The translations under genes and the position numbers were made by a program. A stretch of DNA of 46,464 nucleotides from Cyclobacteriaceae bacterium. Lineage in GTDB: Bacteria; Bacteroidota; Bacteroidia; Cytophagales; Cyclobacteriaceae. Where the stretch lies: contig JANQOR010000025.1 of assembly GCA_028285685.1 (NCBI GenBank), positions 1 to 46,464 of the forward strand. Reading direction: 5' to 3'. Positions 10,901 to 19,970 of this stretch are shown here, piece by piece (the first letter of the stretch is position 1; each line of letters opens with the position of its first letter). The notes beneath the pieces were generated by a model that was not told where the DNA came from, did not search any database, and saw only the letters and a program-made list of their open reading frames with translations.

Positions 10901-11101
10901 TTTAATGGTATAGATGGGGACCGATATCTGCGGCGTCCCAGTATAATGGCTCACCGGGAAATCAATGTGCTTCAGCAATGCGGAAACGTCTGGTGATGGT
11001 GGAATAACGGTGATATCCGTCACTGGTGCGTCCTGACTAAATAGAGCGCTTGAAGAGCAGCTTATGCAGATGGTTATGAGAAATAGTTTAGTCTTTGACA
11101 T
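7946..11101 (-). CDS. SpvB/TcB-like secreted protein with C-terminal YD repeats (operon A)
   Basis: This 1051-aa protein has a signal peptide ending near LFSQ (about residue 23). Residues about 30-115 carry the pattern HYTGTPQISVPIYTI, then LSYHASGIKVDE, GTGWSLNAGG and VISRTVRG. This is the Bacteroidota version of the SpvB/TcB N-terminal signature (a structured lead-in, then GWSL and I-x-R). The middle is a long beta-rich region without a named family. The last 90 residues contain YD repeats (YTYDDERRLSSVTDPAGQTQ, FVYDAFGRLEKVKD). In Tc toxins, TcB and TcC together form the cocoon. Here this gene sits directly before the RHS gene (2-nt gap), so I infer it is the B-like half. The assignment rests on motif resemblance and order. 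Confidence 0.75.
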   Translation of the reverse strand: MSKTKLFLITICISCSSSALFSQDAPVTDITVIPPSPDVSALLKHIDFPVSHYTGTPQISVPIYTIKMNSFSVPISLSYHASGIKVDETASWVGTGWSLNAGGVISRTVRGVPDEITGAALGFFGSQHLFKSDGTPDGNYLDTFDPSTHYGEPGILDSLNLNLLDAQADLFYYSFPGGSDKFAFNQDKTPVFYTPQDVIITEDPFNQTNDRWVFQDSKGIKYTFDKFETASTDNNCGVADDPYDQPISYKNSWHLTSIKNGSEYVNFTYVGENIEYDLEQSESKRFLINGVGTNSSTATCTYTTTVTKQRLSQITTSNGITIDFVAKTTDRDDLTGSHALDEIIVKQGGTAALNFALETSATGRLMLNEFFQFEAGNKSNKTNTYTFDYFSGGFPDPFSDSQDYWGYYNNANNTTRLPEFKTNLYHFNAGAGADRSPDLTYAKRGTLNKVTYPTGGYSEFTYELHDRYNADHKETFIYEASATGGTSTSGVKDSVSFTVAANCSATLTIVGIPQEDTGNVLNLAEIRSCNGSTCTEINLTANAGNRYTLPADDYELFVQNASEPTTSIKIEFEQVEAGNEPVGGLRVEKIRYYDPVEGSDIVKRYTYKSEQNPTQSSGFMFSDFVFHSVSTHEGGCGTNGGNFLNLTTSSNVPLTNIQSSHIGYSEVREYQVADDNTSLTDFSNILGYTYFSFINVDGSDISFPFLPQKDLSYKNGKVLLSKQYGVHNSAFAELASTTNYYSFSASDEFWNFKVKQSTTSSCGFTVYQLDHYTQSDYKMGTYWHKLDSTVEVRKANLTDLDELVTTTYYQYNDTTHHQLTNLITKYNSADSSETKYTRDHYVQARYWPGLVTVEERLRKDSIVSKQKTTYDDFLPEKISFWDFDSAAYVTKTEIDRDIYGNVLSVKDYPDQGGIVTEYTWAFDSDLPVIKVLNPETGFSTALTHAYSNAGTGSGYTSLQNLLDAVNMVAESTSQKSIWDDFNRLLRDHANSSSSQIFTYTYDDERRLSSVTDPAGQTQYFVYDAFGRLEKVKDLNHHLISEYMYNYASPSN

Positions 11102-11103
11102 GA

Positions 11104-12117
11104 TTAGTTACTTTCAAGGTTTTCTATTCGGTTTAGGAGAGCTTCAAGCTTCAAGCTATAAGTTGCAAGTTGATTGTTGAGCTCTTGATTGTTGGATTGT
11201 AGGTTTTGGATTTCTTTCGATTGTTGGATTGTGTGCAAGGTCAATTCTTCAATCTTCTTCAAAAGAAGCATGTTCATCGTTCCGAGTTCTACCCCGTTTT
11301 CCTCCATTTCAGCTGCGGATGGTATTTCGGGGAGGTGCTTTTCGGATTTGATGAATTTTTCGATTGATTCGAGGGTTGCGAGGTTGTAGTCTTCTTCGAA
11401 AACGTAGTCGGGCCAGGCACCTGATAACTCGACTTTTACTTCTTCCGTGATTGTTTTCCCGTTCACTGCCAACTTGTAACCTGAAGGAATGTCTGTTGTC
11501 CCAATTCCGACCTCACCAGAAGAATTAACTATCATTTTAGTGTCAAGATTGTCCTGTTGAGTCTCATTTGCTACATAATGTCCGAACCTTATGTCAGAAT
11601 CATTTCGAGCAAAAACAGCCACTCCCCACTTTGAGGACTGGTAGTGAAGTTCCATTCCATAGGCCTTGTCGCGGTATGGATAAAACCCCTCGTTTCTACT
11701 CGTAGCAGCTGAGGTTATTACATCTTCCACTATGATAGATCCCTCAACTTCAAGGCGGTCGCGAGGATTATTAGTTCCAATTCCTACGTCGCCAGATGAG
11801 TTGATGCGCATTCGCTCATTTTCTCCGTCGGTGTAAAAGAGAAGTCTACCCCCAAGCCCTGCCGCGAGTTTCACATAATCGGAACCTGAACTTCCCACTA
11901 CGTAAGAACCCCCAGCGGCCCATTGAAGCTTCTGATTGTTATCAAGGCGAAGGTCTCCGAGTGCAACATGCAAGCGCTCTACGGGAGCGGTTGTGCCAAT
12001 TCCGGCATTTCCACCAATAAAATACAGATCATTGCCATTAGTGTGAGCGGTCCAAGACTGTGAGCTTGATGTAAGTGTGATGCCGATAACAAGTAGGATA
12101 GAGCAGATTTGTCGCAT
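11104..12117 (-). CDS. Short fiber-like VGIGT-repeat secreted protein (operon A, fourth)
   Basis: This 337-aa protein is the shortest fiber-like protein in the window. It has a signal peptide (to about residue 20) and starts its mature part with SWTAHTNGNDLYFIGG, matching the start of the 36451-38670 protein in operon B (SWSPHANGNDLFFDGG). It has three hinge motifs of the VGIGT-x-x-P-x-x-x-L-x-V type, the C-terminal module ([41 protein letters not shown]) and a coiled-coil tail. This architecture is common in Bacteroidota proteins annotated as tail-fiber-domain or hypothetical proteins. I see no S74-type autocleavage residues. It lies 2 nt before the SpvB-like gene. A trimeric or oligomeric fiber is plausible but inferred. 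Confidence 0.75.
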   Translation of the reverse strand: MRQICSILLVIGITLTSSSQSWTAHTNGNDLYFIGGNAGIGTTAPVERLHVALGDLRLDNNQKLQWAAGGSYVVGSSGSDYVKLAAGLGGRLLFYTDGENERMRINSSGDVGIGTNNPRDRLEVEGSIIVEDVITSAATSRNEGFYPYRDKAYGMELHYQSSKWGVAVFARNDSDIRFGHYVANETQQDNLDTKMIVNSSGEVGIGTTDIPSGYKLAVNGKTITEEVKVELSGAWPDYVFEEDYNLATLESIEKFIKSEKHLPEIPSAAEMEENGVELGTMNMLLLKKIEELTLHTIQQSKEIQNLQSNNQELNNQLATYSLKLEALLNRIENLESN

Positions 12118-12122
12118 AATTT

Positions 12123-14042
12123 TTATTGGTTTTCAAGGTTTTCAAGTCGTTTTAGGAGAGTAGTAAGTTGCAAGTTGTAAGCTGCAAGTTCATTGCTGAA
12201 TTGCTGCCTACTCTCAGTCAGATCATGGCTTAGTTCGTTAGTCTCAGCTCGTAATTGATCATTATTGGATTGTAGCTTTTGGATTTGATTCGATTGGTCC
12301 TCGAGCTTCGATTCTTGTTCGAGTGTATACAGCGTCAATTCTTCAATCTTTTTCAAAAGCAGCATGTTCATCGTTCCTAGCTCTACGCCGTTTTCTTCCA
12401 TTTCTGCAGCGGATGGGATTTCAGGCAAGTGCTTTTCAGATTTGATGAATTTTTCGATTGATTCGAGTGTGGGGAGGTCGTATTCTTCTTCGAAGACGTA
12501 GTCTGGTGCCGGGACAGAGAGGTCGACTTTTACTTCTTCGGTGTGGATCTTGCCCTTAACGGTAAGTTTTTCGTCGGGTGAGTTTGTGCCAATACCAATG
12601 TTGCCGTCAGCTTTAACCACTATCTTTGCATCCAAGTTATCTTGTTGAGTTTCGTCCGCAGAATAATGACCTAATCTTATGTCAGAACCATTTCGGGCGA
12701 ACACGGCCAATCCCCACTTCGATTGCTGATAGTGAAGCTCCATACCGTAGGCTTTATCCTTGTATGGATAGAATCCTGCCATTCTAGCTGCGGGATCAGA
12801 GGAAACAGCATCTTGCACTAAAATGCTCCCGTCTACCTCTAGTCGTTCACGCGGGGTCGTAGTACCTATGCCTACGTTTCCAGTTGAGCGCATTCGCATT
12901 ACCTCCAGGTAATCGCCCCCTGAGTTTCTTAGCTGAAAGGAGAAGTCTGACGTATGTTTATTCGAGTTCAGCTGTATGAGGTTTATCGCTCCATTGGCGT
13001 TTTTATTTCCATTGTTAGCAGAAGCCAGGAATCTGAGGCTACTGAACATTCCATCGTTCAGGCTATTATTTCTATTTCTTATCCGTACTCCATTGTCTTG
13101 CATTGTTGTACTTGAATAAACATCGGCATCATCATATTCAATATGCAAGTGATCGACTGGTGCGGATGTGCCAATACCCACATTTCCTTCCCCAAGTATT
13201 GTGAGACGCTCATATTGATCCCTAAATTCACCATCTGACAAACTGGAAAAAGCAGAAGCGGTACCCGTGGAAAAAGATAGCTCACCTGTGCTCCTATGAA
13301 TGATCGCTGCAAAGTCGTTGCTGTTGCTGCCGGAACCAAGCGTCCATTGATTGTTTACATCATCCCATTCTAAATCAGCGTCTCTAGAGGATAAAATCGA
13401 TGATCTCACATATCCATTTTGACTTACTGATGGAACCGCGTCAAACTTAATTCCACCGACCTGATTGTGTATATGAGCAGCACCCGTCACTTGCAGTAAT
13501 TCGGATGGTGTGGTCGTTCCAACTCCAACCTTTCCATCATCACCTACATAAAATCTAGTAGCTCCGTCTGTTCTAAACTCCAATCCATCGGTACCATTAT
13601 CATACGCAATATTGCCAACAGTCCCGTCTCCATTGACAAGCTTAATATTGGCATCACTAACAGTGTTTTCGATAATCAGAGACGGTCCACTAGAAATAGA
13701 CAGCAAATAGGTAGTTCCGTCGATTCTCCAATAATTATTCAAAAAATCAAATGAAAAGTCATTGTTCCATAGGTAGTCATTGTCAAATGTTGAATAAGGA
13801 ACGAACCTTATTTGCTGTGAAGAGCCACCATATTGACCAAGGCTAATTGCATTGTAAACCCCTGCAGCCGGGGTGATATTGCTGTTGACAAGCCTCAAGC
13901 CAACGGAGCTCGAATGCTCAATGTGTTTGGTTGTAGAATTTCCATTGTCGACCACTTGCTGCAATGTCTGGGCGCTTGCCGAGATTGCAAATATCAAAGT
14001 GATACAAGCTGCTAAAAGGACTTGTTGCTTTTGGTTTTTCAT
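12123..14042 (-). CDS. Fiber-like VGIGT-repeat secreted protein (operon A, third)
   Basis: This 639-aa protein has a signal peptide ending near SASAQ (about residue 25). Four hinge motifs (for example VGVGTTTPSELLQV and VGIGTTTPRERLEV) separate beta-rich modules. The module at about residues 190-285 (HIHNQVGGIKFD, RSSILSSRD, SNDFAAIIHR, ERLTILGEG) is closely matched by a module of the 41091-43643 protein in operon B. The end is the shared [18 protein letters not shown] module and a long coiled coil (about 545-639). It starts 1 nt after the stop of the preceding gene and ends 5 nt before the next. Role as a surface or toxin-associated fiber is inferred from the architecture. Confidence 0.75.
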   Translation of the reverse strand: MKNQKQQVLLAACITLIFAISASAQTLQQVVDNGNSTTKHIEHSSSVGLRLVNSNITPAAGVYNAISLGQYGGSSQQIRFVPYSTFDNDYLWNNDFSFDFLNNYWRIDGTTYLLSISSGPSLIIENTVSDANIKLVNGDGTVGNIAYDNGTDGLEFRTDGATRFYVGDDGKVGVGTTTPSELLQVTGAAHIHNQVGGIKFDAVPSVSQNGYVRSSILSSRDADLEWDDVNNQWTLGSGSNSNDFAAIIHRSTGELSFSTGTASAFSSLSDGEFRDQYERLTILGEGNVGIGTSAPVDHLHIEYDDADVYSSTTMQDNGVRIRNRNNSLNDGMFSSLRFLASANNGNKNANGAINLIQLNSNKHTSDFSFQLRNSGGDYLEVMRMRSTGNVGIGTTTPRERLEVDGSILVQDAVSSDPAARMAGFYPYKDKAYGMELHYQQSKWGLAVFARNGSDIRLGHYSADETQQDNLDAKIVVKADGNIGIGTNSPDEKLTVKGKIHTEEVKVDLSVPAPDYVFEEEYDLPTLESIEKFIKSEKHLPEIPSAAEMEENGVELGTMNMLLLKKIEELTLYTLEQESKLEDQSNQIQKLQSNNDQLRAETNELSHDLTESRQQFSNELAAYNLQLTTLLKRLENLENQ

Positions 14043-14043
14043 T

Positions 14044-16230
14044 TTAGTGTTTTTCGATTCGTTTCACAAGAGTTTCAAGTTTCGAGTTCAGTTGATCATT
14101 TGCAATTTTTAGTTGCTGATTGTCAAATTCTAACTGACTTAACTGATCGTTAGTCATTTGATGCCCACCTACTAGTTCATTAATTCTCTTCTCTTGCTCC
14201 AGTGTGTATAATGTCAATTCTTCAATCTTTTTCAATAGCAACATGTTCATTGTCCCGAGCTCTACGCCGTTTTCTTCCATTTCTGCAGCGGATGGGATTT
14301 CAGGCAAGTGCTTTTCAGATTTGATGAATTTTTCGATTGATTCGAGTGTAGGGAGGTCGTATTCTTCTTCGAAGACGTAGTCTGGTGCCGGGACAGAGAG
14401 GTCGACTTTTACTTCTTCGGTGTGGATCTTGCCCTTGACTGTGAGTTTTTCATCAGGCGTTGTGGTGCCTATGCCAACATTGCCCGTATGTTTAACAATC
14501 ATCTTGACATCAAGATTTCCTTGTTGTGTTTCGTTGCCAGCATATTGACCGAATCGAATATCGGAATCATCTCTAGCAAATACCGCAGTGCCCCATCTTG
14601 ATGATTGGTAGTGAAGTTCCATGCCAAACGCTTTATCATTCACTGAATAAAAGCCTACATTTCGACTTGTAGCCGAAGTGGTATTTACATCATTCGCTAG
14701 AATTGAACCTCTTACATCAAGTGATTGTCGCGGGCTACTTGTTCCAATACCAACATTGCCCCCATCTTCAATTACCAAACTATGCTGCGTGAAGTCCATA
14801 CCACTGTCATCGACATGGATCTCAAAGGCATTGTCATTAAGATCGTAGAGTAAACCTACCTTTTCCTGTGACTCTGCGTTGAAACGAAGATCCGGATTGG
14901 CGTCTGTGGATCGTAGGATCATTTCGGGATCTCCATATGATCCAACAACTTCCAGTCGAGAGTTGGGATCGGTAGCACCTATCCCAACCTTTCCGTCCGA
15001 TTTTACAGTAAAATGCTCAACCCAGGTAATGGCAGATCCTGCACTTCCGTTCGCAGCTGATTGGAACTCCAACCCCCCATCCCTTAATTGCAGCATTTCT
15101 CCAAAGTCACTGTTAATTCTCTTCCAACCATCATCCCATTCCACGTTCCTTTGAACATTTATTTTGTCATTGTTATCAAAAATTATGGACGAACCTGTTT
15201 GTCGGTAATTCCCTGATAGGTGTAATTTGTTTTTCGGGTTTGACCTACCAATGCCAACCTTCCCGTCAGAAGTTATTCTTAATCGTTCTTCCTGACTTCC
15301 TCCTGGTCTGGTCCAGAAGGACAAATATGCTTTATAGGTAGAACTATTACCAGCAATCCAGCCTGCCTCCTTCCCGGAAACTATCTGGGCTGAATGTCGA
15401 CCTCCGCCTCCCGGATCAATATTTTGGAATTTGATCGCGCTGATAGCGTCATCTGATGTCTCTCGATTCATGATCCGCAGACCCGCCGCGCCAGTTTCTG
15501 GAGTAGTCGTACTAGTAAAGGCCAGAGTAGCGGCCGACACGTTTGCTTCAGTTTCTTCTACCCACAGCTTCTGCGTCGCTGCACTCGTTCCTATTCCAAC
15601 GTTACCCGAGGACTTCAAGAAAAGTGTGTTAGTAGGAGCTCCAGGCTGGATTTTGAAGGGAACAGGGGCTCCAGATGCTGTCCCATCGACGATGTAGAAA
15701 TAGTCATCGGAAGCTGTTCTAATATCCCAAGATTGAGCATCGTTCTCCATCGTGAGTCTTACATTGCCATTTTGCTTGTCAGTTTGGATCTTCAGAACAT
15801 TGTTGGTCGTTTCGCTATAAATATGCAGAGGTTCGCTCGGATCGGTTGTGCCGATACCGACCTTTCCGTAAAAATTAGATTCAGCAGAATTAAACTCTGC
15901 AGTCACTATGTCATTGATTCCAACCAGGAAATTGTTAGGTGTATTTACTGCCAGAGAGTTCGTGATGCTATTTGTCAGAGTACCATTAAAAGCGTACGCG
16001 GGAGAGCCAGTTCCAGAGCCAGTATGCCCAAAGAACGAGTTCAAGTTCCCATTGTCCTCACTAAAATGGATAAAACCATTGCTGTTCGGATATGTATTGC
16101 TCTTGTTCGCAACTAGCTTGAGATAAGCATCCGCGTTTGTGGTACTATCCGCTTCCAAAATGGAAGAGTTTTGGCTAAGAGCTACTTCTATAAGCAGTAG
16201 GTTTGAAAGTACAAGCAAATATTTTTTCAT
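14044..16230 (-). CDS. Fiber-like VGIGT-repeat secreted protein (operon A, second)
   Basis: This 728-aa protein has a signal peptide ending near VALSQ (about residue 20) and six hinge motifs of the VGIGT type. One internal block (GLLYDLNDNAFEIHVDDSG and surroundings) is nearly identical to a block of the neighbour at 16233-18002. Another (QLRDGGLEF, with GWKRINSDF) matches the 38676-41084 protein of operon B. The C-terminus has DYVFEEEYDL, LPEIPSAAEMEENG and a leucine/asparagine-rich coiled coil. The C-terminal module is the same at protein level as that of the next gene (12123-14042), and the DNA is nearly identical too (around 14261-14450 versus 12361-12560). This points to recent duplication or gene conversion. 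Confidence 0.75.
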   Translation of the reverse strand: MKKYLLVLSNLLLIEVALSQNSSILEADSTTNADAYLKLVANKSNTYPNSNGFIHFSEDNGNLNSFFGHTGSGTGSPAYAFNGTLTNSITNSLAVNTPNNFLVGINDIVTAEFNSAESNFYGKVGIGTTDPSEPLHIYSETTNNVLKIQTDKQNGNVRLTMENDAQSWDIRTASDDYFYIVDGTASGAPVPFKIQPGAPTNTLFLKSSGNVGIGTSAATQKLWVEETEANVSAATLAFTSTTTPETGAAGLRIMNRETSDDAISAIKFQNIDPGGGGRHSAQIVSGKEAGWIAGNSSTYKAYLSFWTRPGGSQEERLRITSDGKVGIGRSNPKNKLHLSGNYRQTGSSIIFDNNDKINVQRNVEWDDGWKRINSDFGEMLQLRDGGLEFQSAANGSAGSAITWVEHFTVKSDGKVGIGATDPNSRLEVVGSYGDPEMILRSTDANPDLRFNAESQEKVGLLYDLNDNAFEIHVDDSGMDFTQHSLVIEDGGNVGIGTSSPRQSLDVRGSILANDVNTTSATSRNVGFYSVNDKAFGMELHYQSSRWGTAVFARDDSDIRFGQYAGNETQQGNLDVKMIVKHTGNVGIGTTTPDEKLTVKGKIHTEEVKVDLSVPAPDYVFEEEYDLPTLESIEKFIKSEKHLPEIPSAAEMEENGVELGTMNMLLLKKIEELTLYTLEQEKRINELVGGHQMTNDQLSQLEFDNQQLKIANDQLNSKLETLVKRIEKH

Positions 16231-16232
16231 CG

Positions 16233-18002
16233 TTATTGGTTGTTTTCAAGGTTTTCGATTCGGTTCAGGAGAGCTTCAAGCTGCAGGCTATAAGCTGCAA
16301 GTTCATTGTTGAATTGCTGTTTACAATGAGTCAGACCCTCACTCAATTCGTCATTTTTAACTCGTAATTGATCATTGCCGAATTGTAGATTTTGGATTTC
16401 TTTCGATTGTTGGATTGTGTGTAATGTCAGCTCTTCAATCTTCTTCAAAAGAAGCATGTTCATCGTTCCGAGTTCTAGGCCGTTTTCTTCCATTTCTGCA
16501 GCGGAAGGGATTTCGGGCAGGTGTTTTTCGGATTTGATGAATGCTTCGAGTGATTCGAGTGTCGGCAGGTGATAGCCTTCTTCGAAAACGTAGTCTGGCC
16601 AGGAGCCAGATAGCTCGACCTTTACTTCTTCGGCGATGGCTTTTCCCGCTACGGCCAGCTTATATCCGGATGGGATGTCTATCGTGCCAATACCAACCCT
16701 GCCATCATCAAATGCCATCTCATAACTTCCTGATGTTATATTGTAAACACGAAGGCCTTTGGAACCTGCCAGTCTAATATCGTACGTGTCGTGGCCCGCC
16801 CGCTCAAACCTTAAGCCATTGAAAGAAGGTTGCTTAATATGCAATGGAGATGCCGGATTGGAAGTACCAACACCAACGTTTCCACCATCTTTTACTACCA
16901 AACTATGTTGTGTGAAATCCATACCACTGTCATCGACATGGATCTCAAAGGCATTGTCATTACGATCGTAGAGTAAACCTACCTTTTCCTGTGACTCAGC
17001 GTTAAATCTCAGGTCCGGATTTGCATCTGTGGATCGCAGGATCATTTCAGCATCGCCTAGGGCTCCAACTATTTCCAGTCGCGAATCAGGATTAGTACTG
17101 CCGATACCTACATTACCTGATCTGCCCTTTACGACCAGGGCATCGTCAATATTTCCGGAACCATCGGAATGCGTTATAACTACATCTCTGGTATTACCGC
17201 TGTTGTCGTCACTCCTTGGAGACATGATCAAATCACCTCTGTTTCCACTGCTCCAGTCGGAAGTATATATCAATGCATCGTTTTCGCCGCTAACAAGATC
17301 ACTGTAAAAAGAGCTTCCTGACCCGTCCAACTTTAGCAAGGTGCCGTTTCCATCAGGCAGAAGGCTGACAATGCCCCTCACCTCAAGTGGATAGTTAGGG
17401 TTGGTGTCAATTCCCATCTTGCCTCCTACCAGAAAATGAGAATCTGCGTGATTTCCATTGATATTTCTAATCTCCAGTTCGGCACCACCTGTTCCTGAGT
17501 GGGTAACTACAAAAGCGTCATTCGTTGAAGTGGCATATGAAAGCCAGCTAGATCCAAAGTCAAGTCCGCCTGTAGTTCCATGCAGCAACCTGATTCGATC
17601 ATCGAATTTAGCCCTACCTGCTACATGAAGTAGTTCGGTAGGGTTAGTCGTCCCAATGCCCACATCTCCAGATCGCTCAATAGTCATTCTGATATCCGCT
17701 GTTCCAACATTGTCTGTTCCGTTTTGACCATTGTTGGCAAAATGAAGGCTTCCTCTCCCATTAGAGGTCACGCGTTCAAAGAAAATGCCGCCTTTGTATC
17801 TTACATCATCGCCGCTATTACCCACATTGACCTTAAACCGGATACCAGTAAGATCTCCCTGCACATTACTGAAATTTGCGATTGATAAAGGAATTTGCAA
17901 GCCTGTGCCATCTTTATGAAGATTTAGCAAACTGTCTTGTGCGTATCCTTCAGTAAGAAATACTGCAGCTGAAAAAAGGGTTGTAATGATTCTGAGTTTC
18001 AT
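16233..18002 (-). CDS. Fiber-like VGIGT-repeat secreted protein, first gene of operon A
   Basis: This 589-aa protein has a signal peptide ending near EGYAQ (about residue 22). Its N-terminal domain (DGTGLQIPLSIANF, GDLTGIRFK, GGIFFERVTSNGRGSLHF) is paralogous to that of the first gene of operon B (41091-43643). There are about five hinge motifs, one degenerate (MGIDTNPNYPLEV), followed by the DYVFEEGYHL / LPEIPSAAEMEENGLELG module and a coiled-coil tail. It is the operon's promoter-proximal gene, 2 nt before the next. The leader reads GTATAAACCAATTTAACCA before the ATG, AT-rich and without a G-rich ribosome site, as is usual in Bacteroidota. Confidence 0.78.
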   Translation of the reverse strand: MKLRIITTLFSAAVFLTEGYAQDSLLNLHKDGTGLQIPLSIANFSNVQGDLTGIRFKVNVGNSGDDVRYKGGIFFERVTSNGRGSLHFANNGQNGTDNVGTADIRMTIERSGDVGIGTTNPTELLHVAGRAKFDDRIRLLHGTTGGLDFGSSWLSYATSTNDAFVVTHSGTGGAELEIRNINGNHADSHFLVGGKMGIDTNPNYPLEVRGIVSLLPDGNGTLLKLDGSGSSFYSDLVSGENDALIYTSDWSSGNRGDLIMSPRSDDNSGNTRDVVITHSDGSGNIDDALVVKGRSGNVGIGSTNPDSRLEIVGALGDAEMILRSTDANPDLRFNAESQEKVGLLYDRNDNAFEIHVDDSGMDFTQHSLVVKDGGNVGVGTSNPASPLHIKQPSFNGLRFERAGHDTYDIRLAGSKGLRVYNITSGSYEMAFDDGRVGIGTIDIPSGYKLAVAGKAIAEEVKVELSGSWPDYVFEEGYHLPTLESLEAFIKSEKHLPEIPSAAEMEENGLELGTMNMLLLKKIEELTLHTIQQSKEIQNLQFGNDQLRVKNDELSEGLTHCKQQFNNELAAYSLQLEALLNRIENLENNQ

Positions 18003-18136
18003 TGGTTAAATTGGTTTATACGTTTCCTTCTTTATCCGTTGGGGAGCTAAATCGTCAACACTTATCAAGCATCACGCAAAAGGCATCAAAATCTCATTAA
18101 GACCCAGATGTCTTTTCATCAATCAGCAACAAATAC

Positions 18137-18216
18137 AGGTTGTGGTTCGTAGGTGGCGAACCGGAGGTTAATCTTGATCAAACATAGTAAAAATTATCAT
18201 CTGATGAAATGGTTGA
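18137..18216. promoter_or_regulatory. Divergent regulatory region with conserved 80-bp block (operon A)
   Basis: The 338-bp space 18003-18340 separates operon A from the divergent regulator gene. Bases 18137-18173 are identical to 43779-43815 upstream of operon B, and similarity continues without gaps to 18216 (43858). The block starts 135 bp before the operon A start (136 in operon B). It contains a perfect inverted repeat, GGTTCG (18144-18149) and CGAACC (18157-18162), a plausible operator. Further conserved motifs lie closer to the gene: TCATTAAG at 18094 and AAAAGGCA at 18078, both at exactly the same distance from the start codon as in operon B. No clear Bacteroidota -7 (TAnnTTTG) box could be chosen. 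Confidence 0.65.
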
Positions 18217-18340
18217 CCGGTGAATTTGTGATTAGATTGTTGGTAAATTGTGAAATGGTTTGGCTCATTGTTGAACAAGCGTTCAGCTGATTTTTCTGCT
18301 ATTAGGGTATATACTATTTTAGGTGTAATTTCAGTCAGCC

Positions 18341-19963
18341 ATGAAAAAGCCATTCTTCACTTTTTGTGCCCTCATTTTCTCGGCCTATTGCCACGCTCAA
18401 TCAGAACTTGACAGCCTCCTGCTCATTGCAGAATCAAGCGTAGCAGCAGATACAGCTGTAATCAATTCGCTTAACGACTACACCACCAAGCATTATCGAT
18501 CTTATCCGGAAATAACAAAGAGAATATCCGAAAAAGTACTGGCTGCAGCTGAAAAAATTGGATATAAAGAAGGTCAAGCTATAGCGCTTCGTAAGATCGG
18601 AGCGGCAAATTATGTGCTGGGTAGGTCTGCTGAATTAATTGATTCGCAATTAAAAGCCATCGCACTTTTCGAAGAGCTTGGAGATTCCTCCCGTGCCGCT
18701 GGTAGCTGGAACAACATCGGCCTTGCCTATCTCCAAACCGGGGATTTCGAGAAGGCTGGGGAGACTTTTTCCAATGCACTAAAAAGCGTTGATCCTGCCG
18801 ACTACGGCTTTACAGCAGTACTATACAACAATCTTGGAATTGTTCATGATCGTCTTGACCAACCGGATAGTTCATTATATTATCATTCCCGAGCTTTGGA
18901 AATTCGATTGGAGTTCAACGTCAGCAAACGTCGACTTCAAGCCACATACACGAACCTTGGATCCCTATACAGGACACACGTCAAGAATCTAGACAAGGCA
19001 ATTGAGTTTACTCAGAAAGCTATTTCTATCAATCATGAGATCAAGAACTTTGTTGGTCTTGGTGGCAACTACATCAACCTTGGCAACATGTACGAGGATC
19101 GGGAATCCTGGTCCGCTGCTCGTGAGAGCTATAGAAAGGCCATTCAGTACGCAGACTCTTCCAAAAATCAAAGTACACTCAGCGCTGCCTATCGGTCCGC
19201 TGCTGAATTAGAGGAGGAGTTGGGTAATCCAATAGAAGCGCTCAAGTTCTTTAAGCAAAGACATGATGCGAGGATACAAGCAATCGAGAACAGGCAAGAG
19301 GTGGAGATCAAACGATTGGAAAACAACTATACCGTTGCTCAAAAAGAAAAAGAACTTGCGGTTCTAAAAACGGAGCAAGCGGAACAAGAACTCGTGCAGC
19401 TTTACTTGATCACAGGCATCATCATCGCAGTATTGACGCTTTTTGTTATCATTCTAATTGCAAGAGCAAGGATCAAAAAAGCAAAAGAAGGTCAATTGAA
19501 ATTAGAGCAGGAACTTGAGTACAAGAACAAGGAGCTAACTTCTTACGCACTTAACTTCATCCAAAAAAATGAACTAATCGAACGTTTCTCGGACCGGATC
19601 GAGGAAATCAAAAAACAGGCAGGTGGGGAGTTAGTGTTTGAGCTAAATAAAGTTCGGAAGCTTCTCGATGACAGTTTTCGCATAGACAACGAATGGGAAA
19701 ATTTCAAAATGAGATTTGAGGAGGTTCATAAAGGATTTTTCACTGCCATCAAAAGCCATTATCCGGAAATCGGAAGTGCTGAATTGCGACTATGTGCACT
19801 TCTTCGGCTCAACATGAACTTGAAAGAATCCTCCAGAATTCTTGGTATCTCCACCGATAGTGTCAAAACCGCGCGTTATCGGTTACGAAAAAAACTTGGA
19901 CTTACTACCGACGATAATCTTGTCGACTTCTTGATCCGCTTCGACCAGAAAATGGTTGCGTGA
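18341..19963 (+). CDS. TPR-repeat membrane regulator with C-terminal LuxR-like HTH
   Basis: This 540-aa protein has a signal sequence (residues 1-20, ending CHAQ), TPR repeats at about 75-310 (for example AGSWNNIGLAYLQTGDFEKAGETF and YINLGNMYEDRESWSAARESY), a coiled coil, one membrane segment at about 352-374 (LITGIIIAVLTLFVIILIA), a second coiled coil, and a C-terminal HTH at about 470-530 (SAELRLCALLRLNMNLKESS, then SVKTARYRLRKKLG). This is a common Bacteroidota type: a sensor in the periplasm, and a DNA-binding domain in the cytoplasm that recalls LuxR/GerE proteins. It is divergent from operon A across the conserved block, so it is the best candidate regulator of both operons. That link is inferred from position only. 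Confidence 0.85.
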   Translation: MKKPFFTFCALIFSAYCHAQSELDSLLLIAESSVAADTAVINSLNDYTTKHYRSYPEITKRISEKVLAAAEKIGYKEGQAIALRKIGAANYVLGRSAELIDSQLKAIALFEELGDSSRAAGSWNNIGLAYLQTGDFEKAGETFSNALKSVDPADYGFTAVLYNNLGIVHDRLDQPDSSLYYHSRALEIRLEFNVSKRRLQATYTNLGSLYRTHVKNLDKAIEFTQKAISINHEIKNFVGLGGNYINLGNMYEDRESWSAARESYRKAIQYADSSKNQSTLSAAYRSAAELEEELGNPIEALKFFKQRHDARIQAIENRQEVEIKRLENNYTVAQKEKELAVLKTEQAEQELVQLYLITGIIIAVLTLFVIILIARARIKKAKEGQLKLEQELEYKNKELTSYALNFIQKNELIERFSDRIEEIKKQAGGELVFELNKVRKLLDDSFRIDNEWENFKMRFEEVHKGFFTAIKSHYPEIGSAELRLCALLRLNMNLKESSRILGISTDSVKTARYRLRKKLGLTTDDNLVDFLIRFDQKMVA

Positions 19964-19970
19964 TTTAATG

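Noticed and set aside
18168-18353. Minus-strand open frame across the divergent regulatory region
   Set aside because: It overlaps the conserved upstream block and the start of the regulator gene on the other strand, and the residues match nothing; the block is better explained as regulatory DNA.
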